Assembly (NCBI GenBank): GCA_017936385.1
Contig: JAGBFQ010000030.1
Location: forward strand, 1-34,471
DNA length: 34,471 nucleotides
Source: Rikenellaceae bacterium
Lineage (GTDB): Bacteria; Bacteroidota; Bacteroidia; Bacteroidales; Rikenellaceae
Direction: 5' to 3'
In this document: positions 17,828 to 26,450 of the stretch, piece after piece
Position numbering within the stretch: the first letter of the stretch is position 1
How the letters are laid out: every line of letters starts with the position of its first letter
Program-made: the position numbers and the translations under genes
Notes under the pieces: model-generated
Told to the model about the DNA's origin: nothing
The model's database searches: none
What the model saw: only the letters and a program-made list of their open reading frames with translations

Positions 17828-19030
17828 TTATTTTACCGGTTCGAAGAAGGTGTCGGGGCGCGAGGGGTCAAAGCATTCGTTGCACCACATCACCGTTACA
17901 AGGTCCTCGGTGTCCGACAGATTGATAATATTATGAGTGTAGCCGGGCAACATTTGAACAGCCTCGATGCGCTCGCCGCTGACCTCCCACTCCAAAACCT
18001 CGTCCGACAGGACGTTACGTTGTTGGATTAGTCCGTGGCCCGACACAACGATGAATTGCTCCCACTTGGTGTGGTGCCAATGTTGTCCTTTGGTGATTCC
18101 GGGCTTGCTGATATTGATGCTCACCTGACCAACGCCTACGCTCTTGACAAGCTCGGTAAAGCTGCCACGCTCGTCAACGTTCATCTTCAACGGGAAACTT
18201 ACCTTCTCTTTAGGCAGATACGACAGATAGGTCGAGTAGAGTTTCTTGGCAAACGAGCCGGCGGGAATTTCGGGCATAATGAGCGTCGAGGGTTGCGCCT
18301 TGAACTGCTCCAAGAGGTCTACAATCTCGCCGAGTGTAACTTTGTGTGTCACAGGAGCGGCGCAATAGCGACCATCGGCCTTCAGCACAGTATCCACACC
18401 GTCAAACTCGCAGTGGTGTTCCTCGCCTTTAAGCGCGGCTATCATCTCGTCCACAAGGTCGTCGATGTAGAGCAGTTCGAGTTGGGTCGAACGGTCGTTA
18501 ACCTGAATGGGAAGGTCGTTGGCAATGTTGTTGCAGAACGTCGCCACAGCCGAATTATAGTTGGGGCGGCACCACTTGCCGAACAGGTTGGGGAAACGGT
18601 AAACCAAGACTTTTGCTCCACTCTTGGCCGCATAGTCAAAAAACAGTTCCTCGCCCGCCTTCTTACTCTTGCCATACTCGCCCTCGGCATAGCGTCCGAC
18701 GAGCGTAGCTTGAATCGAACTCGAAAGCATCACCGGCGCGGTATTGCCATACTTTTTGAGCGTATCAAGCAATGTCGAAGCAAAGCCGAAGTTACCCGCC
18801 ATAAACTCCTCGGTATTCTGAGGACGGTTTACGCCTGCAAGGTTGAACACAAAGTCCGCCTCTCGGCAATAGCGGTCCAGCTCCTCGGGGGTCGAGTCGA
18901 TGTCGTACTCATACACCTCCGATACCGTCACATCGCCATAATACTTGGCCTTTCCCGATTTGATATTGTTGAGTTGAGCCACAAGGTTTTTACCAACAAA
19001 ACCCTTGGCACCCGTAACAAGAATCTTCAT
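17828..19030 (-). CDS. capF: CapF bifunctional C-3 epimerase/4-reductase of the UDP-L-FucNAc pathway
   Basis: This two-domain enzyme takes the CapE product. The C-terminal cupin domain epimerises at C-3 and the N-terminal SDR domain reduces the C-4 ketone with NADPH. The N-terminus MKILVTGAKGFVGKNLVAQL is the nucleotide-binding turn. The SDR part runs to about residue 250, with YGKSKKAGEELFF giving the YxxxK pair. The cupin part follows, with SKPGITKGQHWHHTKWEQF carrying its metal-binding histidines. At 400 aa it is a little longer than S. aureus CapF (about 370). It starts 20 bases after capE and sits 19 bases before capG. Confidence 0.94.
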   Translation of the reverse strand: MKILVTGAKGFVGKNLVAQLNNIKSGKAKYYGDVTVSEVYEYDIDSTPEELDRYCREADFVFNLAGVNRPQNTEEFMAGNFGFASTLLDTLKKYGNTAPVMLSSSIQATLVGRYAEGEYGKSKKAGEELFFDYAAKSGAKVLVYRFPNLFGKWCRPNYNSAVATFCNNIANDLPIQVNDRSTQLELLYIDDLVDEMIAALKGEEHHCEFDGVDTVLKADGRYCAAPVTHKVTLGEIVDLLEQFKAQPSTLIMPEIPAGSFAKKLYSTYLSYLPKEKVSFPLKMNVDERGSFTELVKSVGVGQVSINISKPGITKGQHWHHTKWEQFIVVSGHGLIQQRNVLSDEVLEWEVSGERIEAVQMLPGYTHNIINLSDTEDLVTVMWCNECFDPSRPDTFFEPVK

Positions 19031-19050
19031 AACCGTGTCGCGTATATGTA

Positions 19051-20124
19051 TTACTCCGAGCGAATCTCTTTAGCCTTCGAACGAGGTTGCAGACCCAAGT
19101 CCTCACGGATGAAACGCAGTTTCAGAAGCAACTCCTTCATACCCTCAACATCCAATCGAGCGGTATTGTGCGAGTGATAGTCCTCAATTTTCGAAACCTC
19201 CTCATTACCGTCCGTGAAGAACTTGTCGTAGTTCAAGTCGCGGTTGTCGCACGGGATACGATAGTAGTCACCCATATCAATAGCTTTGGCCATCTCCTCA
19301 CGGGTAACGAGTGTTTCGTACAACTTCTCGCCGTGGCGCGTGCCGATAACTTTAACCTCAGTTTCACCATATTTGGGGTTAACCTTTGCATAGGTCTGTT
19401 TAAGTGCCTCGGCCAAAACTTCAAGCGTTGCGGCGGGAGCTTTCTGAACAAACAGGTCGCCATTCTCACCGTGAGTGAACGCATAGATTACCAAATCCAC
19501 AGCGTCATCCAGAGTCATCATAAAACGAGTCATATTGGGGTCGGTGATGGTAATGGGTTTACCTTGCTCCATCTGCTCAACCCACAAAGGAATAACCGAA
19601 CCACGGCTCGCCATAACATTACCATAGCGGGTGCAGCAGATGGTAGTCTGTGCTCCTTGGCCGAGTTCACGACCTTTGGCGATAGCAACTTTCTCCATCA
19701 GGGCCTTTGAGATACCCATTGCGTTGATAGGGTATGCCGCCTTGTCGGTCGACAACACGACAACGTTTTTCACGCCGTGTTCGATAGCCGACAACAGCAC
19801 GTTGTTGGTACCGATAACGTTAGTCATTGTAGCCTCCAGCGGGAAGAACTCGCACGATGGCACCTGTTTGAGTGCAGCCGCCGCGAACACATAGTCAACG
19901 CCACGCATCGCCACATCAACCGAGGCTTTTTCACGCACGTTACCGATGTAGAATTTCACTTTGGGATTCTGCAGAGCGTGACGCATATCGTCTTGCTTTT
20001 TCTCGTCGCGCGAGAAGATACGAATCTCCTTGATATCCGAATCAAGGAATCTACGAAGCACGGCGTTACCAAAACTACCCGTACCGCCCGTAATCAACAG
20101 GACTTTGTCTTTAAATACTGACAT
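19051..20124 (-). CDS. capE: UDP-GlcNAc 4,6-dehydratase/5-epimerase (CapE/FnlA/WbjB)
   Basis: This is the first committed enzyme to UDP-N-acetyl-L-fucosamine, an inverting 4,6-dehydratase acting on UDP-GlcNAc with bound NADP. The 357-aa SDR protein has TGGTGSFGNAV at residues 12-22 and STDKAAYPINAMGISK. In that motif methionine (M136) takes the place of the usual catalytic tyrosine four residues before K140, as known for CapE-type enzymes. TRYGNVMASRGSVIPLW and the C-terminal TRHGEKLYETLVT also match the group. It starts 9 bases after the AT-rich glycosyltransferase gene, and its base composition shifts back to the GC-rich housekeeping style at exactly this gene. Confidence 0.95.
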   Translation of the reverse strand: MSVFKDKVLLITGGTGSFGNAVLRRFLDSDIKEIRIFSRDEKKQDDMRHALQNPKVKFYIGNVREKASVDVAMRGVDYVFAAAALKQVPSCEFFPLEATMTNVIGTNNVLLSAIEHGVKNVVVLSTDKAAYPINAMGISKALMEKVAIAKGRELGQGAQTTICCTRYGNVMASRGSVIPLWVEQMEQGKPITITDPNMTRFMMTLDDAVDLVIYAFTHGENGDLFVQKAPAATLEVLAEALKQTYAKVNPKYGETEVKVIGTRHGEKLYETLVTREEMAKAIDMGDYYRIPCDNRDLNYDKFFTDGNEEVSKIEDYHSHNTARLDVEGMKELLLKLRFIREDLGLQPRSKAKEIRSE

Positions 20125-20133
20125 AGAATAAAT

Positions 20134-21435
20134 TTATTTATTATTAATAATTGTATTTAAATCATTCATTAAGCGGCGTGAAACATTTTCTACATTATAA
20201 TTTTCATTAACAAACTCTTGTTGAATTGAATAATCATAATTATTATATGTAATGATAGCCTCCACTAATTTATTTCTGATTTCAATATCAGTATCTTTAT
20301 CTGTTAAGCAACAGCCTAAGTTGTTATTTTTCAACAACTCTATTGACGCTACCTCATGAGGGCCAAAAGCAATTACATATCTATTAGATGCTAAATACTC
20401 TGATATCTTTGTCGAAATTGAGTACTTCACGTAACGCCTATATTGTTCATCAAAGCTCTCCACATGTAATAAAAAATGTGATTTTCTCATTTGCTCTAAC
20501 ACACCATTTGTGTCCAAGGAGCCACAATACTCGACCTTATTAGACTTAAATAAATTAAGAATATCATCATCAGGTTTTGTCATAGTATAAACCTGAACTC
20601 TAATTTTCCAATTATACTTTACAGAAATATCTGAAACAATTGCGCCTAAACGAGATATAGATTTCCAACGATTTGAATGTATGCCTCCAATAAACGATAT
20701 TATAATATCCTTATCCACATCTATTTTATTGGGAGCCAATGAAGCAAATCTCTCAACATCAATACAATTACCTAAACAGTCAAAATTACGATTATACTTA
20801 CGAGAGTATTCTATTGCCATTTTTTTACCTATGGCATAAAGACGACTACTTCCTTTTATTGTTTCTTCATAAGCCCTACATAATTTCTTGTAATACATTC
20901 GTTGTATTACATTTGTTGATGTATCATTTATAACATAATCATCAGTAAAATAAACAACATATGGGATATCGTATCTTTTAGATATTTTTTGTAATATTTG
21001 ATGAACTTGAATACTATTACCAAGCAATGCAAAAATCACATCTGGACTATTTTCTTCAACCCACAGATTCAAATCTTCATTATCCCAAATATTTGTTTTC
21101 CACAATGCCAATCTCAAAAAAGACAAATTAGATGAATGTTTTTTTAGGAATCTAAAAAGCCTTCCTTCTTGGCCTACGGCACTACCTTGAATACTTCTCA
21201 CCAAAGCATGATGAGAATTTCTTGTTTTAAAAGAGAGTTTTAATATCGATTTTATAATGTCTGTTTCTGTTACCCTATAATAGTTTTCACAACAACTTAA
21301 ATCAGGCGTTTCATTTGTGCCTATATAGAATTGCGAAATGTCAGAAGGACTAAGTCTGCTCAAAAAAGACTTCAACGTCTTTCCATTACAAGCAGTTTCT
21401 GAAAAAGCATTATTTGATATTACGAGCACTTTCAT
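20134..21435 (-). CDS. Glycosyltransferase, GT-B fold, probable GT4-type
   Basis: This is a 433-aa cytoplasmic glycosyltransferase of unknown sugar specificity. It begins MKVLVISNNAFSETACNGKT, a typical acceptor-domain start. The second Rossmann domain has IISFIGGIHSNRWKSISRLG and a donor-binding region SISTKISEYLASNRYVIAFG, the pattern of polysaccharide GT4/GT1-like enzymes. An E-x7-E pair is not obvious, so the family call is tentative. The gene is strongly AT-rich compared with capE next door, pointing to a different origin. It starts 27 bases after the wzy gene and ends 9 bases before capE. Confidence 0.8.
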   Translation of the reverse strand: MKVLVISNNAFSETACNGKTLKSFLSRLSPSDISQFYIGTNETPDLSCCENYYRVTETDIIKSILKLSFKTRNSHHALVRSIQGSAVGQEGRLFRFLKKHSSNLSFLRLALWKTNIWDNEDLNLWVEENSPDVIFALLGNSIQVHQILQKISKRYDIPYVVYFTDDYVINDTSTNVIQRMYYKKLCRAYEETIKGSSRLYAIGKKMAIEYSRKYNRNFDCLGNCIDVERFASLAPNKIDVDKDIIISFIGGIHSNRWKSISRLGAIVSDISVKYNWKIRVQVYTMTKPDDDILNLFKSNKVEYCGSLDTNGVLEQMRKSHFLLHVESFDEQYRRYVKYSISTKISEYLASNRYVIAFGPHEVASIELLKNNNLGCCLTDKDTDIEIRNKLVEAIITYNNYDYSIQQEFVNENYNVENVSRRLMNDLNTIINNK

Positions 21436-21462
21436 ATTCTTTATATTATTTTATAAATATTA

Positions 21463-22569
21463 TCAACTCATACTAGAAAAGATTGTTTTGTACTCTAAAT
21501 AAGCATCACGCCAAATCGGAGAATGAAAAAAGCCGTAATAAGTATATAGCATTATGAATACGAACAAAGCGATGAACGCCCCCCGAAAGACATTATTCTT
21601 TACAATTTCTTTGTTATAAAAAAGCTGAGGGAAAGTAACAATAGAAAACACTGTAAAATAATAAGCCACACGACCAACCATTTGTGCAGCAGAACCCAAA
21701 GGGATAACTAATGCGCCAATCATTGTTAGTAAAACAACTTTTTTATCTATTGTATGATGTATGGAATTTTGCCATAAATATATCAATCCTAATATATATG
21801 GAATCAATCCTATCAGGTATCCAAGGCCATACGTAACAAAACTATTATCATCATAAACGGCATATCGACTCATGTCTTCATTCTCGGTAATGAAATTCAA
21901 GAAAAATGCAAACACCTCTTTTGAAGAAATCGACACAACGACAAACAACACAACGAAACTCGCCACAATCCACCTATAAATTGACCCTTTTTCGGGCAAC
22001 ATACCTATCAACAATATAGGAAGTGCAACAATAGCCGACATATGAATAGTCGATGCGGCGAGAATCACCAACAATGGAACTAATATTCTATTCCTTAAAA
22101 TCAATGGTAATGTCGCAGCAATCATTGTTATCGCCAATGTCTGCCGCATCATAGATAATCCTAATACAAAAAAATTACTATTAAATAAGTATATAAAGAC
22201 AGCAAATGGACGTAGATTAAGAGGGACGTATGTTCTGATAAGCATGTAATATATCACACTATTAAAGATAGTCAACGTTACAACAAACCACTGAAAACTC
22301 ACATTGCGAAACAACATATTAAGAAGCAGCCAACCAGGTTCTTCATCTCGCAATCCAAAACTATCAAAGTTCGATAATGTTACATTATATTTACTAAACA
22401 ACTCGAACATAGCCTCATATGCCGGCCAATCATTTCCATAATCACAACGCAGACTCGCAACTATTGTTACTATTATAAAGCCCCAAGCCATACCATTCCT
22501 CATCCACCCTTTTGATTCAAAGAGTGTTAATAATACAGCCAAAAGGCTTATTGGTAACAATACATCCAT
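21463..22569 (-). CDS. wzy: EpsG-type polysaccharide polymerase (Wzy)
   Basis: This is a predicted inner-membrane polymerase that links flipped repeat units on the periplasmic face. The 368-aa protein is almost wholly hydrophobic with about nine to eleven helices. The N-terminal part after the first helix has VASLRCDYGNDWPAYEAMF, the RxxxGxDxxxY motif of the EpsG family, and a later RQTLAITMI stretch typical of these proteins. Wzy proteins are poorly conserved, so the call rests on topology, that motif and its position between glycosyltransferase genes with a wzx in the same operon. Its donor and linkage cannot be deduced. Strongly AT-rich. Starts 2 bases after the preceding stop. Confidence 0.85.
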   Translation of the reverse strand: MDVLLPISLLAVLLTLFESKGWMRNGMAWGFIIVTIVASLRCDYGNDWPAYEAMFELFSKYNVTLSNFDSFGLRDEEPGWLLLNMLFRNVSFQWFVVTLTIFNSVIYYMLIRTYVPLNLRPFAVFIYLFNSNFFVLGLSMMRQTLAITMIAATLPLILRNRILVPLLVILAASTIHMSAIVALPILLIGMLPEKGSIYRWIVASFVVLFVVVSISSKEVFAFFLNFITENEDMSRYAVYDDNSFVTYGLGYLIGLIPYILGLIYLWQNSIHHTIDKKVVLLTMIGALVIPLGSAAQMVGRVAYYFTVFSIVTFPQLFYNKEIVKNNVFRGAFIALFVFIMLYTYYGFFHSPIWRDAYLEYKTIFSSMS

Positions 22570-22571
22570 TA

Positions 22572-23819
22572 TTACAATATGTTCTTATAAATTTCAGAAA
22601 GTCTAACGCTATTTGCAGCCCCATCATGGCGCACTCGAGCGTTGGTTTGCATCTCAACATTTGCGTCACGACATTCGGCAAATACACGACAAACCTTAAT
22701 CGCCAACATCTCAATCTCCTCAAAACGATACAGATTTTGCTCGTCCCCAACCATCATATCCATCGAACCTCCCACATAAGACGCGATACAAGGGATTCCT
22801 AAAAGTTGAGCCTCGCCCAATGAATTTGGAGAATTCTCGATAGATGACGGACATACAAAAACATTCGAACGCAGATAACGTTGACACATCTGTTCTTCAT
22901 TCAAATTCCCCGTAAAAATCACCTTCTGCTCCAAGCCATAGCGTTTCATCAGTCGACTTAAATAACTGCCATATCCTGTTCGCAATAGTCGACCTTTTAA
23001 TCCCTCTTTGGTTCTGGTAACATCACCGCCTGCTACATATATTTTCGTATCAGGATAATGTCTCAAGATAATCGGCATAGCCTTTAGCAGCTGATGTAAG
23101 CCTTTGATGGGATAACCTGCTTGACTTATGAATATACTATGTTTTTCACATTGCTCATAAGACCATGTCTTGTCATAAAACGCATCTCGCAAAGTTTCGT
23201 TACAAAAATGATATTTAATATCAGGATTAATCGCCAATGCGTGAGCCTTATCCCAAGATGTACGTCCAATAATATGTTTCAGACGACGGATTGTCTCAAT
23301 CTCATAATTTCCCTGTCGCTTGAAAGTTTTTCTTCCCGCCCAAATTGTTCCACGCAAAATGTCGCGCAATGTCATGCTTTTCAATATATCCCAAGTGGTT
23401 AGTCCGGCTAAATAGTATCGCGCTATGCGCGATACTATTCCTTGTATTGATGCTATTGCTGGTATTTCCGGACACGCTTTCAAGAATGCAAGCCCATAGG
23501 GATATTCCGTTCCGTGTATATGTACGAGCTGGGGGTTAAAAATTTTTTTTACGTTTTTCCAGTGGTTCTCTAAATTCTTATTGTATTTTGTAGTTTTAGC
23601 ACCATTAAGTGGCAAAAGAAAATACATTATGCCATCTAATTCTTGTGTCACAAACTCCCTGCCCGGGTAAACCGTAGCGACGGCGAGTTTGAGAGTGGGA
23701 TTTGCCACAACCAATCTTTTTGCCGACGAGTACATCCATCCTCCCACCACAACTTTAGGCAGATTCATCTTCTCGGCTATCGCCGGAAAAACTATATTAG
23801 TAATCCAAAGAACACGCAT
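22572..23819 (-). CDS. Glycosyltransferase family 4
   Basis: This 415-aa GT-B transferase starts MRVLWITNIVFPAIAEKM, with IHGTEYPYGLAFLKA near residue 101 and SIQGIVSRIARYYLAGL at 124-140, both familiar from Bacteroidetes capsule transferases. The donor side shows KIYVAGGD, VIFTGNLNEEQMCQRY and the E-x7-E pattern in SSIENSPNSLGEAQLLG, which marks retaining GT4 enzymes. Its sugar is unknown. The DNA encoding residues ~128-137 forms a perfect 13-bp-arm hairpin (23411-23439). It follows the previous transferase by 2 bases and precedes wzy by 2 bases. Confidence 0.88.
   Translation of the reverse strand: MRVLWITNIVFPAIAEKMNLPKVVVGGWMYSSAKRLVVANPTLKLAVATVYPGREFVTQELDGIMYFLLPLNGAKTTKYNKNLENHWKNVKKIFNPQLVHIHGTEYPYGLAFLKACPEIPAIASIQGIVSRIARYYLAGLTTWDILKSMTLRDILRGTIWAGRKTFKRQGNYEIETIRRLKHIIGRTSWDKAHALAINPDIKYHFCNETLRDAFYDKTWSYEQCEKHSIFISQAGYPIKGLHQLLKAMPIILRHYPDTKIYVAGGDVTRTKEGLKGRLLRTGYGSYLSRLMKRYGLEQKVIFTGNLNEEQMCQRYLRSNVFVCPSSIENSPNSLGEAQLLGIPCIASYVGGSMDMMVGDEQNLYRFEEIEMLAIKVCRVFAECRDANVEMQTNARVRHDGAANSVRLSEIYKNIL
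23411..23439. repeat. Perfect hairpin (13-bp arms, 3-base loop) inside a GT gene
   Basis: The sequence AATAGTATCGCGC, TAT, GCGCGATACTATT is an exact inverted repeat within an otherwise AT-rich coding region. It encodes part of the GIVSRIARYY segment of the glycosyltransferase. There is no run of T on either side that would make it an ordinary terminator. Confidence 0.9.
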
Positions 23820-23821
23820 AG

Positions 23822-24952
23822 CTAATGGTTTAATATTGATTTTATCATATCAATCTGATAAACTGGATTGTATTTAGTGTCTATTACCTGATAACATCTT
23901 TCTCGTACTATTTCTCTGTCCATATTATTCTGCAACCACGCCTCTATTTTATCGGCAAGATTGCAAACATCATCCTCTCGAAAGAAGTCACCCGTACGTT
24001 TTGATTCTATTGCTTCGAATTCAGGCATTTGATTTTCGAAATTATCATTCGTAATCACTGGCAAGCCATAAGACAACGCGTGAATTCCCGTAAGTCCGAC
24101 ATTTCCAGGGGATATACATAAATCTGCATAATATAAATATGGAGCTATTTCTCGCTCGTTATATAAAGAACCAACAAACCAATATCTATTACTATCGGAA
24201 GGTGAAATTTCCTTTTGAAGAATATCTTTTTCTGGGCCATCACCAACAAATGCGACATTCACCAATAATCCTCTTTTTTTCAACAATTCAACCGCCTGCT
24301 GTATCATATATAGTTTCTTAACTGCGGTTAACCTTCCTATAAAGACCAAAATAGGATTATTGTTTTTGAAATACGACTCATATGGATTAGTCAAACAAAC
24401 CTGCCGTAGTTCCCTGGACGATTCATAATTCAACGAATTGTAGATTAAATGGAGTTTTTTACTATCAAATCCCAAACGAATCATATTATTACGAGCGTGA
24501 TTACCATACAAGAACGAGCCTTTCAAGAAAAAATCGTAAAATTTCCACAAACACAATGTTTTGGCAGAAACTTGATACTCTTTTAGTCCGTGCAGCCAAA
24601 CATAAACCTCTTTCCGAAGAATAAAGCACAGCAACAAAAATAACCACTGATTCAGAGCAACTTGATTAGGTGTTATTAAGTATTGTTTATACTTAGGATT
24701 TAAGGCTAATTTTACCCAACCCGTTGTACACTCTATTTTCAATCGTCCCCAATTAATAGAACGTACGTTGAGTTCTTGTTTAAATCCATTCAACTTTGCA
24801 TAATCCAATTTTTCAATATGCTCACCATTTAACAACCTATCCCCAAAATAGAAATGAGCATTACACTCTTTATCTATTTTCTCATAGATTGGCAATCTGT
24901 AATGTGGAGCATAATTAAAAATACAACAAAGTGTTTTTATTTTCTTCGACAT
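23822..24952 (-). CDS. Glycosyltransferase family 4
   Basis: This is a 376-aa GT-B transferase. The start KTLCCIFNYAPHYRLPIYEKI is common in polysaccharide GT4 proteins. WLHGLKEYQVSAK and NSLNYESSRELRQ lie in the acceptor half, and the donor half has ILVFIGRLTAVKKLYMIQQA and CISPGNVGLTGIHALSYGLP, the variant in which histidine stands where many GT4 enzymes have the second glutamate. Sugar specificity is unknown. The start overlaps the flippase gene by 16 bases, which supports coupled expression. The DNA is strongly AT-rich, as in the rest of the wzx-to-GT block. Confidence 0.87.
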   Translation of the reverse strand: MSKKIKTLCCIFNYAPHYRLPIYEKIDKECNAHFYFGDRLLNGEHIEKLDYAKLNGFKQELNVRSINWGRLKIECTTGWVKLALNPKYKQYLITPNQVALNQWLFLLLCFILRKEVYVWLHGLKEYQVSAKTLCLWKFYDFFLKGSFLYGNHARNNMIRLGFDSKKLHLIYNSLNYESSRELRQVCLTNPYESYFKNNNPILVFIGRLTAVKKLYMIQQAVELLKKRGLLVNVAFVGDGPEKDILQKEISPSDSNRYWFVGSLYNEREIAPYLYYADLCISPGNVGLTGIHALSYGLPVITNDNFENQMPEFEAIESKRTGDFFREDDVCNLADKIEAWLQNNMDREIVRERCYQVIDTKYNPVYQIDMIKSILNH

Positions 24953-26445
24953 ACGGAACTTATTTTACTTACAACTAAAGTACGTTCTTTAGTTGACAAT
25001 CCCACTATAAATATCAAGAGACATAGATATATTTCTGCGATTATCATAACAACAATCGGATGCCACGATAACTTGAGCAATAAGAACGGCAAGAATAATA
25101 ATACAACTATTATCGAGGGTAAATAAGAGTTCCGTATTAAATACATATTATCATAACCCAATGTTTTATGCATAATTATTTGTCGTACAAATGTATTTAA
25201 TATGGCAATTACGATATACACATAAAATAAATAATACGCTGGACGTCCTGTCTTAAGCAAAAGATAAGCTATGACTATGGATAATAAAATATTTGTATTA
25301 ACTGACAGTTGAAACTTTTTGATATTACCATTGGCAAATATCGCCTCCGCAATACCCATATTGAATGTAGCTATCAGATTCTCCACTATCATCAAATAGA
25401 CGAATATAGGAGCATATAAAGGTACTTGGCCTAACCAAAGATTAAGCAAAAACTCCACATTTACCAAAAAAGGTGCTGAAATTAGCAACATTACAAAGAA
25501 TGCAAATTTCGACGATGTCGCCATCAACGACATACACCTTTTATGATTCCCAGCAACATAACTTTTGGTTATTTGAGGCGAGATTGATTTTGTAAGATTC
25601 TGAGCGACCATCATTATAAGAGACTTTATGGAGGTCGCAACCCCCAATGCTGTATTCATCACTGCATTAAAGAATGTATTTACCAATAATGCTGCACCTT
25701 GCGCCTGTCCCACCTGAGCTATAGCTCCATACGCAACCCATTTAGAAAAATCCAGCATCTTTTTATATAAAGTCCCATCCTTCACTATCCTTAGCTTTAC
25801 CAACAAAGGCCACTTTTTATAACAATATGCTATATATATAAAATTCGGAGCACATACACATATTGCCGTTATCAACGCATATACTTGTAATTTATTCTCT
25901 AAATGATAATACACTAACAAATAGGCGACAAATAACTTGATGAGATGAAATACAACATCTGATATACAAAAAACAAAAAATCTCTCTTTTGCTATCAACA
26001 ACCCATTGTATGGCACTCCGATAAAAGACAATATTGAACCAATGATTGAAATATTAAAAACCCGAATAACATCATTAATATCGCCATCAAAGTTAACATA
26101 ATTGGTTATATACCATTTTCCTATCGGTGTTGCCAAACATAAAAGCAACACAGCAATAGAGATATGTATCAACAAACTGACATTAAATATACGATTCGTT
26201 TCAACATCATCACCCTTGCCTATCGACGCCGAAATAAAGCGAGTAGAAGTAGATACCATGATTGTATTGACAATAACAATCAATGATATAATACCACCAA
26301 CAACTGAGAATATACCAAAATCATTAGCACCTAATGCTTGCAATGCAAAACGAGTGGTAAATAACCCAGCAATGGCCGTAATACCCAGTCGCAAATACAT
26401 TATAACGGAATTTACGACTATCGCCTTATTTGTATTCTCGCGCAT
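24937..26445 (-). CDS. wzx: Polysaccharide repeat-unit flippase (Wzx-like)
   Basis: This is a predicted membrane transporter of the MATE/MVF (PST) superfamily that moves undecaprenyl-linked repeat units to the periplasmic face. The 502-aa protein has about 12-14 hydrophobic helices. The N-terminus carries MYLRLGITAIAGLFTTRF and LGANDFGIFSVVGGIISL, the motif at the first two helices of Bacteroidetes O-antigen flippases, and SFIGVPYNGLLIAKERF occurs further on. One copy per locus is expected. It starts 5 bases after the TupA-like gene and overlaps the next transferase by 16 bases. Substrate structure cannot be predicted from sequence. Strongly AT-rich. Confidence 0.9.
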   Translation of the reverse strand: MRENTNKAIVVNSVIMYLRLGITAIAGLFTTRFALQALGANDFGIFSVVGGIISLIVIVNTIMVSTSTRFISASIGKGDDVETNRIFNVSLLIHISIAVLLLCLATPIGKWYITNYVNFDGDINDVIRVFNISIIGSILSFIGVPYNGLLIAKERFFVFCISDVVFHLIKLFVAYLLVYYHLENKLQVYALITAICVCAPNFIYIAYCYKKWPLLVKLRIVKDGTLYKKMLDFSKWVAYGAIAQVGQAQGAALLVNTFFNAVMNTALGVATSIKSLIMMVAQNLTKSISPQITKSYVAGNHKRCMSLMATSSKFAFFVMLLISAPFLVNVEFLLNLWLGQVPLYAPIFVYLMIVENLIATFNMGIAEAIFANGNIKKFQLSVNTNILLSIVIAYLLLKTGRPAYYLFYVYIVIAILNTFVRQIIMHKTLGYDNMYLIRNSYLPSIIVVLLFLPFLLLKLSWHPIVVMIIAEIYLCLLIFIVGLSTKERTLVVSKISSVCRRK

Positions 26446-26450
26446 TATCG

